From an uncultured Oscillospiraceae bacterium (GTDB taxonomy: Bacteria; Bacillota; Clostridia; Oscillospirales; Oscillospiraceae), in contig CAJLCG010000012.1 of the NCBI GenBank assembly GCA_905205085.1, positions 1-37,701 on the forward strand: 37,701 nucleotides of DNA, given 5' to 3'. The notes beneath the pieces are model-generated. The model searched no databases and was not told the DNA's origin. It saw nothing but the letters and a program-made list of their open reading frames with translations. Shown here piece after piece: positions 14,262 to 23,500 of this stretch; within the stretch, counting starts at the first letter, position 1; every line of letters starts with the position of its first letter. Both the position numbers and the translations under genes were made by a program.

Positions 14262-15551
14262 TTAATCTTCCCAGGGCTCCTTATGGGGCTGCCAGCCCTC
14301 CACCAGGGGCCCCAGCTGACCGATGGTCTTGGGGGTACACACCGCCACCACGTCGATGGTTTCGGCGTACTCCACCTGCTCCACCTTGGCCTCCTGATAG
14401 AGCTGATCCAGGATACCGCCCTTGTCGTAGGGCAGGTGGATGGTCACCCGCTTGGCGCCGCTGTCCAGCCGCTTACCGATGGCCTCCAGCAGCTTGTCCA
14501 GCCCCTCCCCTGTCTTGGCGGAGATGGACACGATGTCCTCTCCGTGGGGGCGGATCTCTCCGGTCCACTTGTCGCACTTGTTAAAAACCTCAATGCGGGG
14601 GGTCTGCTCTGCCCCCAGCTCCAGGATGAGCTGGTCCACCACCTGGGCCTGCTCCCGCCACTCCGGGTTGGAGGCGTCGATGACGTGGAGCAGCAGGTCG
14701 GCAAAGGACAGCTCCTCCAGGGTGGCTTTAAAGGCCTCCACCAGATGGTGGGGCAGCTTGCGGATAAAGCCTACCGTGTCGCTGAGGAGCACGGTGCAGG
14801 TATCGGAAATCTCCAGGGTGCGGGTAGTGGTGTCCAGGGTATCGAAGAGCCGGTTGTTGGCCGGGATCTCCGCCCCGGTGAGCTTATTAAGCAGGGTGGA
14901 TTTACCCGCGTTGGTGTAGCCCACAATGGCCACCACCGGCACCTCGTTCTTCTCCCGACGCTGACGCTGGGTGGCACGGACCCGGCGCACGTCCCGCAGC
15001 TCCTCCTCCAGCTTGGAGATTTTCCGGCGGATATGCCGCCGGTCAGTCTCCAGCTGGGTCTCACCGGGACCGCGGGTACCGATGGCGCCCTCCTGGCGCT
15101 CCAGGTGGCTCCACATGCCGATCAGTCGAGGCAGCAGGTATTTGTACTGGGCCAGCTCCACCTGGAGGCGGCCCTCCCGGGTTCGGGCACGCTGGGCAAA
15201 GATATCCAGAATCAGGGCAGAGCGGTCCAACACGCCCACCTTCAGCTCCTCCCCCAGCACCCGCTGCTGGGAGGGCGACAGGGCGTTATCGAAGATGACC
15301 ATATCCGCCCCCATGGTACGCACCAGCTGGCGCACCTCGTCCACCTTGCCCTGGCCGATGAAGGTGCGGGGGTCGGGGCTGTCCTTCTGCTGGAGCACCA
15401 TGCCCACGCTCTCGCCTCCGGCGGTCTCCAGCAGGTCCTTGAGCTCCTCCATGGACTCCTCGGTGGCGTTCTCCTCCCGGGTGAGGCTGTGGGCGCTCAG
15501 GCCCACCAGCACCGCCCGGTTGGTCTTCTCTTTGGTAAAGTTTTCGGTCAT
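14262..15551 (-). CDS. hflX: Ribosome-associated GTPase HflX
   Basis: This 429-aa GTPase binds 50S/70S ribosomes and rescues or splits stalled ribosomes (family knowledge). The N-terminal HflX domain includes DPRTFIGQGKVDEV (about 60-73), FDNALSPSQQRVL and the invariant RGPGETQLE (160-168), followed by a helical coiled segment rich in Arg/Glu. The G domain has G1 GYTNAGKST (211-219), G3 DTVGFI, G4 NKCD and G5 SAKTGEG, with the HflX-type PHHLVEAFKATLEE. The length is standard. The gene lies 30 bp after a flavin reductase-like gene and before the acetyltransferase gene, probably one operon. Confidence 0.97.
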   Translation of the reverse strand: MTENFTKEKTNRAVLVGLSAHSLTREENATEESMEELKDLLETAGGESVGMVLQQKDSPDPRTFIGQGKVDEVRQLVRTMGADMVIFDNALSPSQQRVLGEELKVGVLDRSALILDIFAQRARTREGRLQVELAQYKYLLPRLIGMWSHLERQEGAIGTRGPGETQLETDRRHIRRKISKLEEELRDVRRVRATQRQRREKNEVPVVAIVGYTNAGKSTLLNKLTGAEIPANNRLFDTLDTTTRTLEISDTCTVLLSDTVGFIRKLPHHLVEAFKATLEELSFADLLLHVIDASNPEWREQAQVVDQLILELGAEQTPRIEVFNKCDKWTGEIRPHGEDIVSISAKTGEGLDKLLEAIGKRLDSGAKRVTIHLPYDKGGILDQLYQEAKVEQVEYAETIDVVAVCTPKTIGQLGPLVEGWQPHKEPWED

Positions 15552-15581
15552 ACAACCTCCAAAATTCCGGGGCTCCTGTCC

Positions 15582-16079
15582 TTACTTAGTCAGGGCCTCC
15601 ACGATCTCACCAATATACATGGTGTGGTAGTCCTTCTGGGGATACCAGCGCTCCTTCACGTCGTCGGGGATAAGCTGGGGATCCATGGGCTGGGCAAAGC
15701 GCTTGCGGCACACCAGCACCAGGCTGGCCTCCTCAAAGTAGGGGGCGCCGCACTCCGCCGTTTTCACCGTAAAGCCGCACTCCTTCACCTTATCCACGTC
15801 CCGGCCGCTCTTGCTGCCGCACAGGGCCAGCTGGGGGCGGTAGCTCTCGTCAAAGAAGGAGAGGGTAAAGTACTCCTCCCGGTCCACAAACTCTTTGGTG
15901 TAGCGCTGAGGACGGATGTAGCAGGTGGCGGCAGGACCGCCCCACAGCACGCCCAAACCGCCCCAGGAGGCGGTCATCGTGTTGCACTGTTCCGCTGTTC
16001 CGGCGGTGATGAGCATCCACTGGTCCCCAATGAGAGAAAATACGTTCTGGTTTATATCCTTCGGATCAATCTTCTTCAT
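15582..16079 (-). CDS. Flavin reductase-like, FMN-binding domain protein
   Basis: This 165-aa protein has the split-barrel flavin-binding fold. Visible are MLITAGTAEQCNTMTASWGGLGVLWGGP (about 22-49, the FMN-contact region with T-M-T-A-S-W) and AATCYIRPQRYTKEFVDREEYFTLSFF. This is typical of small flavin reductase-like proteins, which bind FMN and may supply reduced flavin or act as stress oxidoreductases. GGGAGG lies eight bases before ATG 16079, and a TATACT-like -10 is at 16098-16103 without a good -35. It starts the hflX operon. Confidence 0.87.
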   Translation of the reverse strand: MKKIDPKDINQNVFSLIGDQWMLITAGTAEQCNTMTASWGGLGVLWGGPAATCYIRPQRYTKEFVDREEYFTLSFFDESYRPQLALCGSKSGRDVDKVKECGFTVKTAECGAPYFEEASLVLVCRKRFAQPMDPQLIPDDVKERWYPQKDYHTMYIGEIVEALTK

Positions 16080-16140
16080 GGCACATACCTCCCAAACAGT
16101 ATACGGGCCGCCGGGCGGTTCCATTCCCGGGGCAATATGC

Positions 16141-16171
16141 AAAAAGCCGCACCGAGGGCTCGGTGCGGCTT
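16141..16171 (-). terminator. Terminator of rpmE
   Basis: A 13-bp perfect stem (16144-16156 with 16159-16171, 2-base loop) is followed on the minus strand by T5. It lies 15 bp after the rpmE stop codon. The plus-strand side is also T-rich. Confidence 0.88.
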
Positions 16172-16185
16172 CTTTAGGCGCAATC

Positions 16186-16392
16186 TTACTTCTTGTCCAG
16201 GCCAAACTTCTTGTTGAAGCGGCTGACGCGTCCGCCGGTGTCAACCACCTTCTGCTTACCGGTGTAGAAAGGATGACACTTGGAGCACACTTCGACACGG
16301 ATGTCCTTCTTGGTAGAACCAGTCTCGATCACGTTGCCGCAGGCGCACCGAATGGTGGTCTGCTGATAGTCGGGATGAATTCCTGCCTTCAT
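16186..16392 (-). CDS. rpmE: 50S ribosomal protein L31, zinc-binding (C+) form
   Basis: This 68-aa L31 protein contributes to the intersubunit bridge between 50S and 30S. The N-terminal MKAGIHPDY is diagnostic. Four cysteines, Cys16, Cys18, Cys36 and Cys39 (CACG and CSKCH), make this the zinc-containing type, followed by [20 protein letters not shown]. The length is normal. GAGGTG is placed upstream of ATG 16392. It is monocistronic, with its own promoter just beyond the end of addA, a short structured leader and its own terminator. Confidence 0.98.
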   Translation of the reverse strand: MKAGIHPDYQQTTIRCACGNVIETGSTKKDIRVEVCSKCHPFYTGKQKVVDTGGRVSRFNKKFGLDKK

Positions 16393-16409
16393 TGTATCTT
16401 CACCTCTTT

Positions 16410-16435
16410 CTCCATGGAGGGATCGTTTGTAAACG
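16410..16435 (-). promoter_or_regulatory. Candidate rpmE leader with two small hairpins
   Basis: The roughly 45-nt leader contains the palindromes CGTTTGTAAACG (16424-16435) and CTCCATGGAG (16410-16419), the latter touching the ribosome-binding region. L31 genes of Firmicutes are known to carry short autoregulatory leaders. Whether this one matches that Rfam family cannot be decided by eye. Confidence 0.4.
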
Positions 16436-16443
16436 CAACTGGT

Positions 16444-16472
16444 ATCATAGCATACCTTTTCTAAAATTGCAA
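16444..16472 (-). promoter_or_regulatory. Promoter of rpmE
   Basis: Minus strand: TTGCAA (16467-16472), a 17-base spacer and TATGAT (16444-16449). It lies between the addA stop codon and rpmE, so L31 need not depend on addA transcription. Confidence 0.75.
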
Positions 16473-16485
16473 TAGGTTTTCCATT

Positions 16486-19400
16486 TTATTTTTTCAAAAT
16501 TTCTATTTTTGGCAGCTCCACTGGTGTACCGGTAGCAAAAAACCACAGCATCTTGCGGTAAACCCGCCGTCCGGTGATGCGCTCCAGGGCCCGGCTGTAG
16601 GCGGTGAGCTGGGGGGCGTAGGCCAGGGCCCGCTCTTCCTCCTGCCCCGGCCGGATGCGGTCGCTCTTGAAGTCCAGCACGGTGATGCCTCGCTCGTCCA
16701 CAAACCAACAGTCCACCACGCCCTGAAGAAGGACCTCCTCCCCCTCCAGGCCGGGCAGATAGTCCCCGGCGGGAGTAAGCAGGGAGAATTTAAACTCCCG
16801 GTGGACCTCTTTTGCCTGGGCCACTTCCTGGCCCAAAGGTGAGGTAAAGAAGGCGCTGAGCACCTCCGGTTTGACCGCCTCCCCCTGCAAGGAGGTGAGG
16901 AAGCCGTCCCGCACCATCCCTGCCACCGCCTCCCGGATGGCCTCCGGGCTGTGGTCCCCCTCCAGGGGCAGGTACTGCATGGCCAGATGGAGCGCGGTGC
17001 CCTTCTGAGCGGCGGTGAGGCCTTCCCTACGGGCAATGAAGTCGGGGCGGCGGATGGGCTCGGGGGCCGTCTGGGGCGCTCCCTGGGCCTCCTGGGCGGC
17101 CTCCTGGTCCAGTACCCGGCCCTTGAGCTGGGTAGCGGTGAGCTTGGATGGGGCCTGGACCGCGGCGGCGTAGGGATAGGTCCAGGTGAGGGCTGCAGTC
17201 AGGTCCTCCCCGTCCTCCTCCCGGGAGACGGGCACAAAGCGGCCCGCCCGGCTCTTCGCCTCCTCCAGCCCCTGCCCTTCGATCCAGCGGATGGACCAGG
17301 CGGGGCCCAGGGGCGTGGAACACTCCGTACCGCCACCCGCCAGGGTGCGTAAAATTTCCCCCTCCGGCCGGGTGAGGGCGTGGAGCAAAATCCACTGGCC
17401 CACGCTCTGCTGCCGCTCCAGGGCCACGGGAGAGACCGGCGCGGCGGCATCCTCCGCCAGCCGCTCCAGGGCCTTGGCCCCCTCGGTGAGGGCTAGGGTG
17501 AGAACCAACTTCTCCTTGGCCCGGGTCATGGCCACATACAGCAGCCGCATCTCCTCGGACATCATTTCCCGCTCCAGCTGCCGGGACACCGCCCGGCGGG
17601 CCAGGGTAGGGTACTCCACCATCCGTTCCCGGTCCAGCCCCTTAGGGCCCACCCCCAGCACCGGGTGGAACAGCACGGGGCGCATCAAGTCCTCCCGGTT
17701 TAAGCGCCGGGACAGGCCGCACACCAGCACCACCGGCTTCTCCAGGCCCTTGGACTTGTGGATGGACAGGATGGACACCCCGTCCCCGTCGCCTCCCCCG
17801 CCTGCGGCGGTGAGCTTGGCTCCCGTGTCCCGCAGCCGCTCCAGGCGCAGGAGGAACTGGAACAGGGAGCGGCAGCCGCCGTCCTCCATCTGTCCGGCTA
17901 GAGCGTAGAGGGTAAGCAGATTGTTCTGCCGCTCCTCGCCCCCCGGCATGGCCCCGAAGAGGCCCAGAATGTTTGTCTTTTCATAGATATGCCAGATGAG
18001 CTGGCGGCAGGTGCGGTCCCCCGCCCCAAAGCGCAGCTCCTCCAGCTCCCGAAGAAAGTCCGCGCTAGCCCGGTCTCCGTCCTGGGCAGCCTGGACCATG
18101 GCGGAATAAAAATCCCCTTTGCTCCCGGCCCGGAGCCGGGCCAGGTGGTCGGCGTCAAAGCCAAACACCGGGGAGCGCAGGGCGGCAATGAGGGGCACGT
18201 CCTGTCGGGGGTTGTCTACGATCTGCAAAATGGACAGGGCCACATTTACCTCAGTGGTAGCAAAGAAGTCCTCGCCCCCCTCGGCATTCCAGGGGATGCC
18301 CTCCTCCCCCAGGGCGCGAATGTAGTGGTGGAGGACCACACCGGGACTGCGGAGTAAAATCATCACATCGCTGGGCCGCAGGGGACGCACGCCGTCCCCC
18401 TCTTTGACCATCAGCGGCTCCTCCAGCAGGGCCCGGATGTGCCGGGCCACGAACCGGGCTTCTAAGCGGTTTTTGTCCTCCTTCTCTCCTTCCTGATCCC
18501 CCAGGTAGGAGAGGTCCAGGGCATTGAGCTCCAGGGCGTAGTCCCCGTCCTCGGGAAACTCCGCCCCGGGCACCAGGGCCTGGTCATCGGTGTAGTCCAG
18601 CTCGCCCAGCTGGGTGGACATGATGTTGCGGAACAGGTCGTTGCACCCCTCCAGCACCTGGGGACGGGAGCGGAAATTCCGGGACAGCACCCGCTTGCGG
18701 GGCTCCCCCTTCTTGGCCTCGTCCCCAGGGGCAAAGCGGCGGTACTTGTCCAGAAAGATGGTGGGGTCGGCCAGACGGAAGCGGTAGATGGACTGCTTTA
18801 CGTCGCCCACCTCAAAGAGGGTGCGGCCATTTCGGGAGATGGCAGTGAAGATGGCGTTCTGTACCTGGTTGGTGTCCTGGTACTCGTCCACCATCACCTC
18901 CTCGAAGCGGCTCCCCCACATCTTGGCCAGGGCGGTGGGCTGACCGTCGGGCCCCACCAGGAGCTTCACCGCAAAGTGCTCCAGGTCGGAGAAGTCCAAC
19001 ACCCCACGCCGGGCCTTCTCGGCCTGGTAGGCCTCCTGGAAACGGAGCACCAGGTCCATAAGGCCCCGTACTGCTGGGGCGGCCTCCCGCAAATCAGAGA
19101 GCACCTGGGCACTGTCCCCGTCAAAGCGCTCCGCCGCCCGGGCAAGCAGGTCCTTGGCCGTATCCCGCAGGGTTTTTACCTGCTGAGTCAAGGCCGCCGC
19201 CCGGCTCTCCTCCAGGGGGCTGAGTTCTTCGCTCCGCTTCCGCTTACGTCCCACCGCCGGGAAGGGCACAGGCAGGCAGGCACAGGTTTTGTCCCAGTGG
19301 GAACCCTCCGCCGCCTCACAGAAGGCCTGGGCAGCCTTCAGGGAGGTCTGGATGGATGGTGCGTAGTTGAGCCCCAGCAGCTCGTCCTGGGCGCACAGGG

Positions 19401-20106
19401 CAAGGGCCCGCTCCAGGCGCTTTTCTGCTTCCCGGCCCTGCCGGGCGGCATCCTCCAGCAGCAGAGCGCCCCAGGGGGTCTGTCCCGCGTCGGTGATGCC
19501 ATCCAGGGCCCAGACCACCTTCTGCCCGAAAAGCCACTGGGCCGGGTCGGGGTGGCTCTGAATGCGGCCAAACACGTCCAGCACGATCTGCTCCAGGCGG
19601 CTGTCGTCCCGACCCGCCGCCAGGGTATCTACTAAGAGGGAAAAGTCGTCCCCCTCTTGGAGGTTCTCATACTGCTCCTCCAGCACGTCCTGGAGGACCT
19701 GGGCAGTCATCACCGCCCCCTCCCCCTCGTCACACAGGCGGAAGTCGGGGTCCAGGTCCAGCAGGTGGCCGCTCTCCCGCAGCAGGGCGGCGCAGAAGGC
19801 GTGGATGGTGGAGATCTGAGCCTGGTAGACCAGGGTAGTCTGGCGGCGCAGGTGGCGGTCGTTGGGGTTCTGGGCCAGGCGCTGGGACAGCTCCTGGGCG
19901 ATGCGGCCCCGCAGCTCGGCGGCGGCTGCCTTGGTGTAGGTAATGACCAAAAACTGGGTGATGTCCAGCCCCTCGCCGGTCACCCGGTCCAGCAGCCGCT
20001 CCACCAGCACCCGGGTCTTGCCCGACCCGGCCGCTGCCGACACCAACAGCTCCCCGCCCCGGTCGTCTACGATCTTCCGTTGTTCTTCGGTCAGGGGAAA
20101 AGCCAT
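16486..20106 (-). CDS. addA: ATP-dependent helicase/nuclease subunit A (AddA)
   Basis: This 1206-aa protein is the 3'-5' helicase and nuclease subunit of AddAB, which resects double-strand breaks to a Chi site for RecA loading. UvrD-like helicase motifs include Walker A AAAGSGKT (24-31), the Q-motif LTEEQRKIV, DEYQDTN (motif II), GDVKQSIYRFR (motif III), LSIHKSKGLE (motif V) and VAMTRAKEKL (motif VI). The C-terminal RecB-type nuclease shows VLLQGVVDCWF and VLDFKSDRI, with the catalytic Asp and Lys. The length fits the family. GGAGG lies nine bases before ATG 20106. It is downstream of addB with a small EamA gene between them. Confidence 0.97.
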   Translation of the reverse strand: MAFPLTEEQRKIVDDRGGELLVSAAAGSGKTRVLVERLLDRVTGEGLDITQFLVITYTKAAAAELRGRIAQELSQRLAQNPNDRHLRRQTTLVYQAQISTIHAFCAALLRESGHLLDLDPDFRLCDEGEGAVMTAQVLQDVLEEQYENLQEGDDFSLLVDTLAAGRDDSRLEQIVLDVFGRIQSHPDPAQWLFGQKVVWALDGITDAGQTPWGALLLEDAARQGREAEKRLERALALCAQDELLGLNYAPSIQTSLKAAQAFCEAAEGSHWDKTCACLPVPFPAVGRKRKRSEELSPLEESRAAALTQQVKTLRDTAKDLLARAAERFDGDSAQVLSDLREAAPAVRGLMDLVLRFQEAYQAEKARRGVLDFSDLEHFAVKLLVGPDGQPTALAKMWGSRFEEVMVDEYQDTNQVQNAIFTAISRNGRTLFEVGDVKQSIYRFRLADPTIFLDKYRRFAPGDEAKKGEPRKRVLSRNFRSRPQVLEGCNDLFRNIMSTQLGELDYTDDQALVPGAEFPEDGDYALELNALDLSYLGDQEGEKEDKNRLEARFVARHIRALLEEPLMVKEGDGVRPLRPSDVMILLRSPGVVLHHYIRALGEEGIPWNAEGGEDFFATTEVNVALSILQIVDNPRQDVPLIAALRSPVFGFDADHLARLRAGSKGDFYSAMVQAAQDGDRASADFLRELEELRFGAGDRTCRQLIWHIYEKTNILGLFGAMPGGEERQNNLLTLYALAGQMEDGGCRSLFQFLLRLERLRDTGAKLTAAGGGGDGDGVSILSIHKSKGLEKPVVLVCGLSRRLNREDLMRPVLFHPVLGVGPKGLDRERMVEYPTLARRAVSRQLEREMMSEEMRLLYVAMTRAKEKLVLTLALTEGAKALERLAEDAAAPVSPVALERQQSVGQWILLHALTRPEGEILRTLAGGGTECSTPLGPAWSIRWIEGQGLEEAKSRAGRFVPVSREEDGEDLTAALTWTYPYAAAVQAPSKLTATQLKGRVLDQEAAQEAQGAPQTAPEPIRRPDFIARREGLTAAQKGTALHLAMQYLPLEGDHSPEAIREAVAGMVRDGFLTSLQGEAVKPEVLSAFFTSPLGQEVAQAKEVHREFKFSLLTPAGDYLPGLEGEEVLLQGVVDCWFVDERGITVLDFKSDRIRPGQEEERALAYAPQLTAYSRALERITGRRVYRKMLWFFATGTPVELPKIEILKK

Positions 20107-20131
20107 AGCGGCACGCCTCCTTCTTCCAAAC

Positions 20132-20545
20132 TTATAAAATCAGCACAAAGGTGCCCACCGTGATGAGCAGTCCGCCCACCACCGTCTTCACGTCCACGGC
20201 CTCTTTCAGCACCACAAAGGCCAGCACCATGGAGATAACCACGCTGAACTTATCAATGGGCACCACCTTGCTGGCCGGTCCCAGCTGGAGGGCCCGGTAG
20301 TAACACAGCCAGGACAGGCCGGTGGCCACCCCGGACAGCACCAGAAACAGCCAGCTCCGGGCAGTGATGTCTCCCATCTCATGATGTTTTCCGGTCATAA
20401 ATACGATGGCCCATGCCATGATGAGCACCACCACCGTGCGGATGGCGGTGGCCAGGTTGGAGTTGAGCTCCCCCATCCCCAGCTTGGCCAAAATGGAGGT
20501 CAGCGCGGCAAACACCGCCGACAGCAGAGCAAATACCGCCCACAT
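20132..20545 (-). CDS. Half-size EamA-family membrane protein
   Basis: This 137-aa protein contains a single EamA repeat of about five hydrophobic helices (about 3-21, 33-50, 66-84, 97-112 and 119-137). The family motif is around LSWLCYYRALQLGPASKVVPIDKFSVV. Full-length DMT transporters carry two such repeats, so this one would have to dimerise (as EmrE-type proteins do) to transport metabolites. AAGAAGG lies eight bases before ATG 20545. The gene is 37 bp after addB and 25 bp before addA, so it is inside the DNA repair operon, which is an odd place for a transporter. The substrate is unknown. Confidence 0.88.
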   Translation of the reverse strand: MWAVFALLSAVFAALTSILAKLGMGELNSNLATAIRTVVVLIMAWAIVFMTGKHHEMGDITARSWLFLVLSGVATGLSWLCYYRALQLGPASKVVPIDKFSVVISMVLAFVVLKEAVDVKTVVGGLLITVGTFVLIL

Positions 20546-20582
20546 AATAAGCGCCTTCTTTCCAAAATTTCCGTTTTCCGGG

Positions 20583-23500
20583 TCAGTTCTCCTCCCGGGC
20601 CACGTTCTCCCAAAATTCCCGGCTCTTCACGCTGGCCAGCCACCGCTTGCCGTCGCCGCCCCGGCCCTCCTCAAAGTGGCAGGCCTGGGCGTAGTCGCAG
20701 TAGCGGCAGGCGTTCTTCTCCGGTCCCCGCCAGAAGGGGTCAGCAGCGATGTTGCCCTGGGCAATCTCCTGGCAGATCTCCTCCAGCACCTTCTGGATGT
20801 GGCCGCCCAGTTTGCCCAGCTGCTCGGCGGTGGCCAGGGCCTCGCCGGAGATCTCTCCGGTGCTCTTGGACACCTTCAGGGGCAGGAAACGGTAGCCCGT
20901 TTCCCCCGGCTCCTCCATGGCGTCCAGCACCGCCGGGTCGCTGAGCACCAAGCCGCTGCGGGTGAGCTCTTTGTCCAGCTGCTTGCGCCAGGCGTCATCG
21001 GACATGGACCGGCTGCCCTTGATGATGGCGTCCCGGGCGGGGAGGTACAGCACCCCTGCCCCTTCCACCGGTTTTCCGTAGAATTTCTCTCCCCGGTCCT
21101 CCAGGGTAAAGAGGTAGAGGAGCATCTGAAGGCCCAGTCCGTTCCAAACCTCTGTTAAGTCAAAAGACTTGCGCCCCGTTTTGTAGTCTACTACCCGCAG
21201 GTAGAGCCGTCCGTCCTTCTCCCAGCCGTCCACTCGGTCCACAAAACCGGTGATGCTCAGGGTCACGTCCCCCACGGTGAGCTCCACCGGGGGCAGGTCC
21301 TTGCCGCTGCCAAAGCCCAGCTCAAAGGAGATGGGCCGGAACTTGGAGGCCCAGATCTCCTGGGTCACGTTGTCCACCACCGCCTGGACGGAGCGCAGGA
21401 GGCGGCGGAACAGGTACTGGAAGCGCTCGCTCTGCTGCTCCAGGCCACCCAATTCCTCCCGGACATATTGCTCCACCGCCTGGCGGGTAAGCTCGGCCAC
21501 TCGGTCCCGGCGCTCCTGGTCCTGCTCGTCCTCCCAGCCGGGCAGGGTGGTCTGCTGGAAGGCGTCGTCTTTGAGGACGTGCTCAAGCACATAGTGGACG
21601 AAGGTTCCGTACTCCGGTGCTGTAAAGCCAGCAGGCTTGCGTGGTTCTGCCTGGAGGCCGTAGCGCATGAAGTAGGAGAAATGGCAGGATTTGTACTTAT
21701 CCATCCGGGAGGCCGACATGGGCACCCGGTGACCGTAGAGCCGCTCCACGGCTCCCCGGGACAGTCGGCCCCGCTCCCACCGGGCGGCCCGGTCCAACCG
21801 CTCCACCATAGGGGCATACTCCGGCAGGGCCAGCAGGGCGTCGTGGGCGCTCTGGCTGCGCCCCGCCTGCTCCAGGGCAGGCAGAGGGGCCTGGAGGCGG
21901 AAGCGGCCATACAGGTCCTCCTCCCGCTCCACGGTGAGGTCGGAGAACAGCAGCCGCAGCCGCTCCACCAAGAAACAGGGGCGGCGCTCTTCCCCTGCTC
22001 CGCTCTGGCCCGGCCAGGAGACGATGAGCTTCTGAGTGGGCCGGGCGCAGGTGAGGTAGACGGTGGTCATTTCCCGGTACAGCAAATCTCGGGCGGTCTG
22101 GTTCAGTTCCAGGCCGTAGCAGGCCAGCAGGGAGCGGTCATCATCGGACAGCAGCCCCGCCGGGGTGGACACCTGGGGGATGGAGGCGTCGTCCGCCCCC
22201 AGCAAAAACAGCACCTTGCCGTGCTGGCCGGTCTGGCGGGTGGTCTCCCCCGCCGTCACCCGGTCCAGGGACACAGGGATGGTGCCCACGTCGTACTGGG
22301 ACAGGACCAGCCGGAACAGGGCGGCAAACTCCTCCAGCTCCATGGGGATCTCCCCCAGCAGCTGGGCGCACTGCTCCAGACCACCGCAGACGATCTCCCA
22401 CAGCTGGCGGTACTCCTCGGCCAGGGCGGGCTGCTCCCGCTGCCGCAGGGCGGCCACCCGCTCCTCCAGCCGCTCCGGCAGGCCGATCTCCTCCAAAAAG
22501 CTGTAAAGGGCAATCGCCTGACCATCTCCAGTTTTATTGGTGTTTTTCCGCAACAGTTCCAGGGGCTCGGCCACCTGGCGGCGGGCGCGGTCCAGCCGCT
22601 CCAGCAGGGCCTTGTCCTCCTCCGTCATGGGGAAGCCGTAGCCCCGGGGATGCATGTTCCAGGGTTTCGTTTGGGTCCAGCGGCTCCCCCGCAGGTTCCA
22701 CTTGAGGACGTAGTTTTCCAATAAATCCCGGTCCTCTTCCGGCAGATCGGTGAGGCCGGTTTTCAGATAGCGGAACACGTCGTCATAGCGGTAGCCCCCC
22801 GCCACCGTCTCCAGGGCCGCCGTCACCAGGGTGAGGATGGGCTTCTCCAAAATATCGGTCATGGCGGATGCAAACACCGGCACCTGATACCGGGGAAATA
22901 CCGACTCGATAAGGGGCTGATAGGTCCCAAAATCCCGGGCCGTTACCTCAATGTCCCGGTAGCGCAGCCCCTCCTCCCGCACCAGGGTGCGGATGCGGGA
23001 GGCCGCCCACTCTACCTCGGAGCGCGGGGTAAGAGCGCGGTGAAGCTCCACCGCCCCTTCGCAGGGCGCAGGCTCTCCCTGGGGTCCAAACAGCTCCCGT
23101 TCCACCTTTTCGAGGGCAGAAACTCTAGAAGAACAATTACTGGAAAGCATTTCTACTTCACAGGATATCCCCCGTTCTTTGGCCAGCCGAAGCAGCATGG
23201 CGGCGGTGCGCCGGGCGGGGGAAAAGATCCCCGTACCCCCCTCATCCTCCTCCAGGTGGTCGCATGTGAGGGTGACGGTCATCTGGTAGGCCTGGGCCAT
23301 GAGCTGGGCAAGCACCTCCCCCTGCTGGGGAGTGAAGTCGGTAAAGCCGTCCAGCCACAGGTCCATGTCCTTGGCCCAGGGGCAGGCGGCAAGCTTCTCC
23401 GCCGTCCGGGTCAGCCGGTCCCGGGGGTCCAGCGCGGTGCGGGCAGTGAGGGCCTGGTAGGCCCCGCAGATGAGGCCTAAATCCCGCAGCTTGTCCCCCT

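Noticed and set aside
14238..16217. Long plus-strand open frame (about 659 codons) opposite hflX and the flavin reductase gene
   Set aside because: It is antisense to two certain genes, rich in His/Leu/Gly/Gln low-complexity residues typical of GC-rich shadow frames, and has no ribosome site.
21468..22724. 418-codon plus-strand frame opposite addB
   Set aside because: Shadow of the addB coding frame; low complexity.
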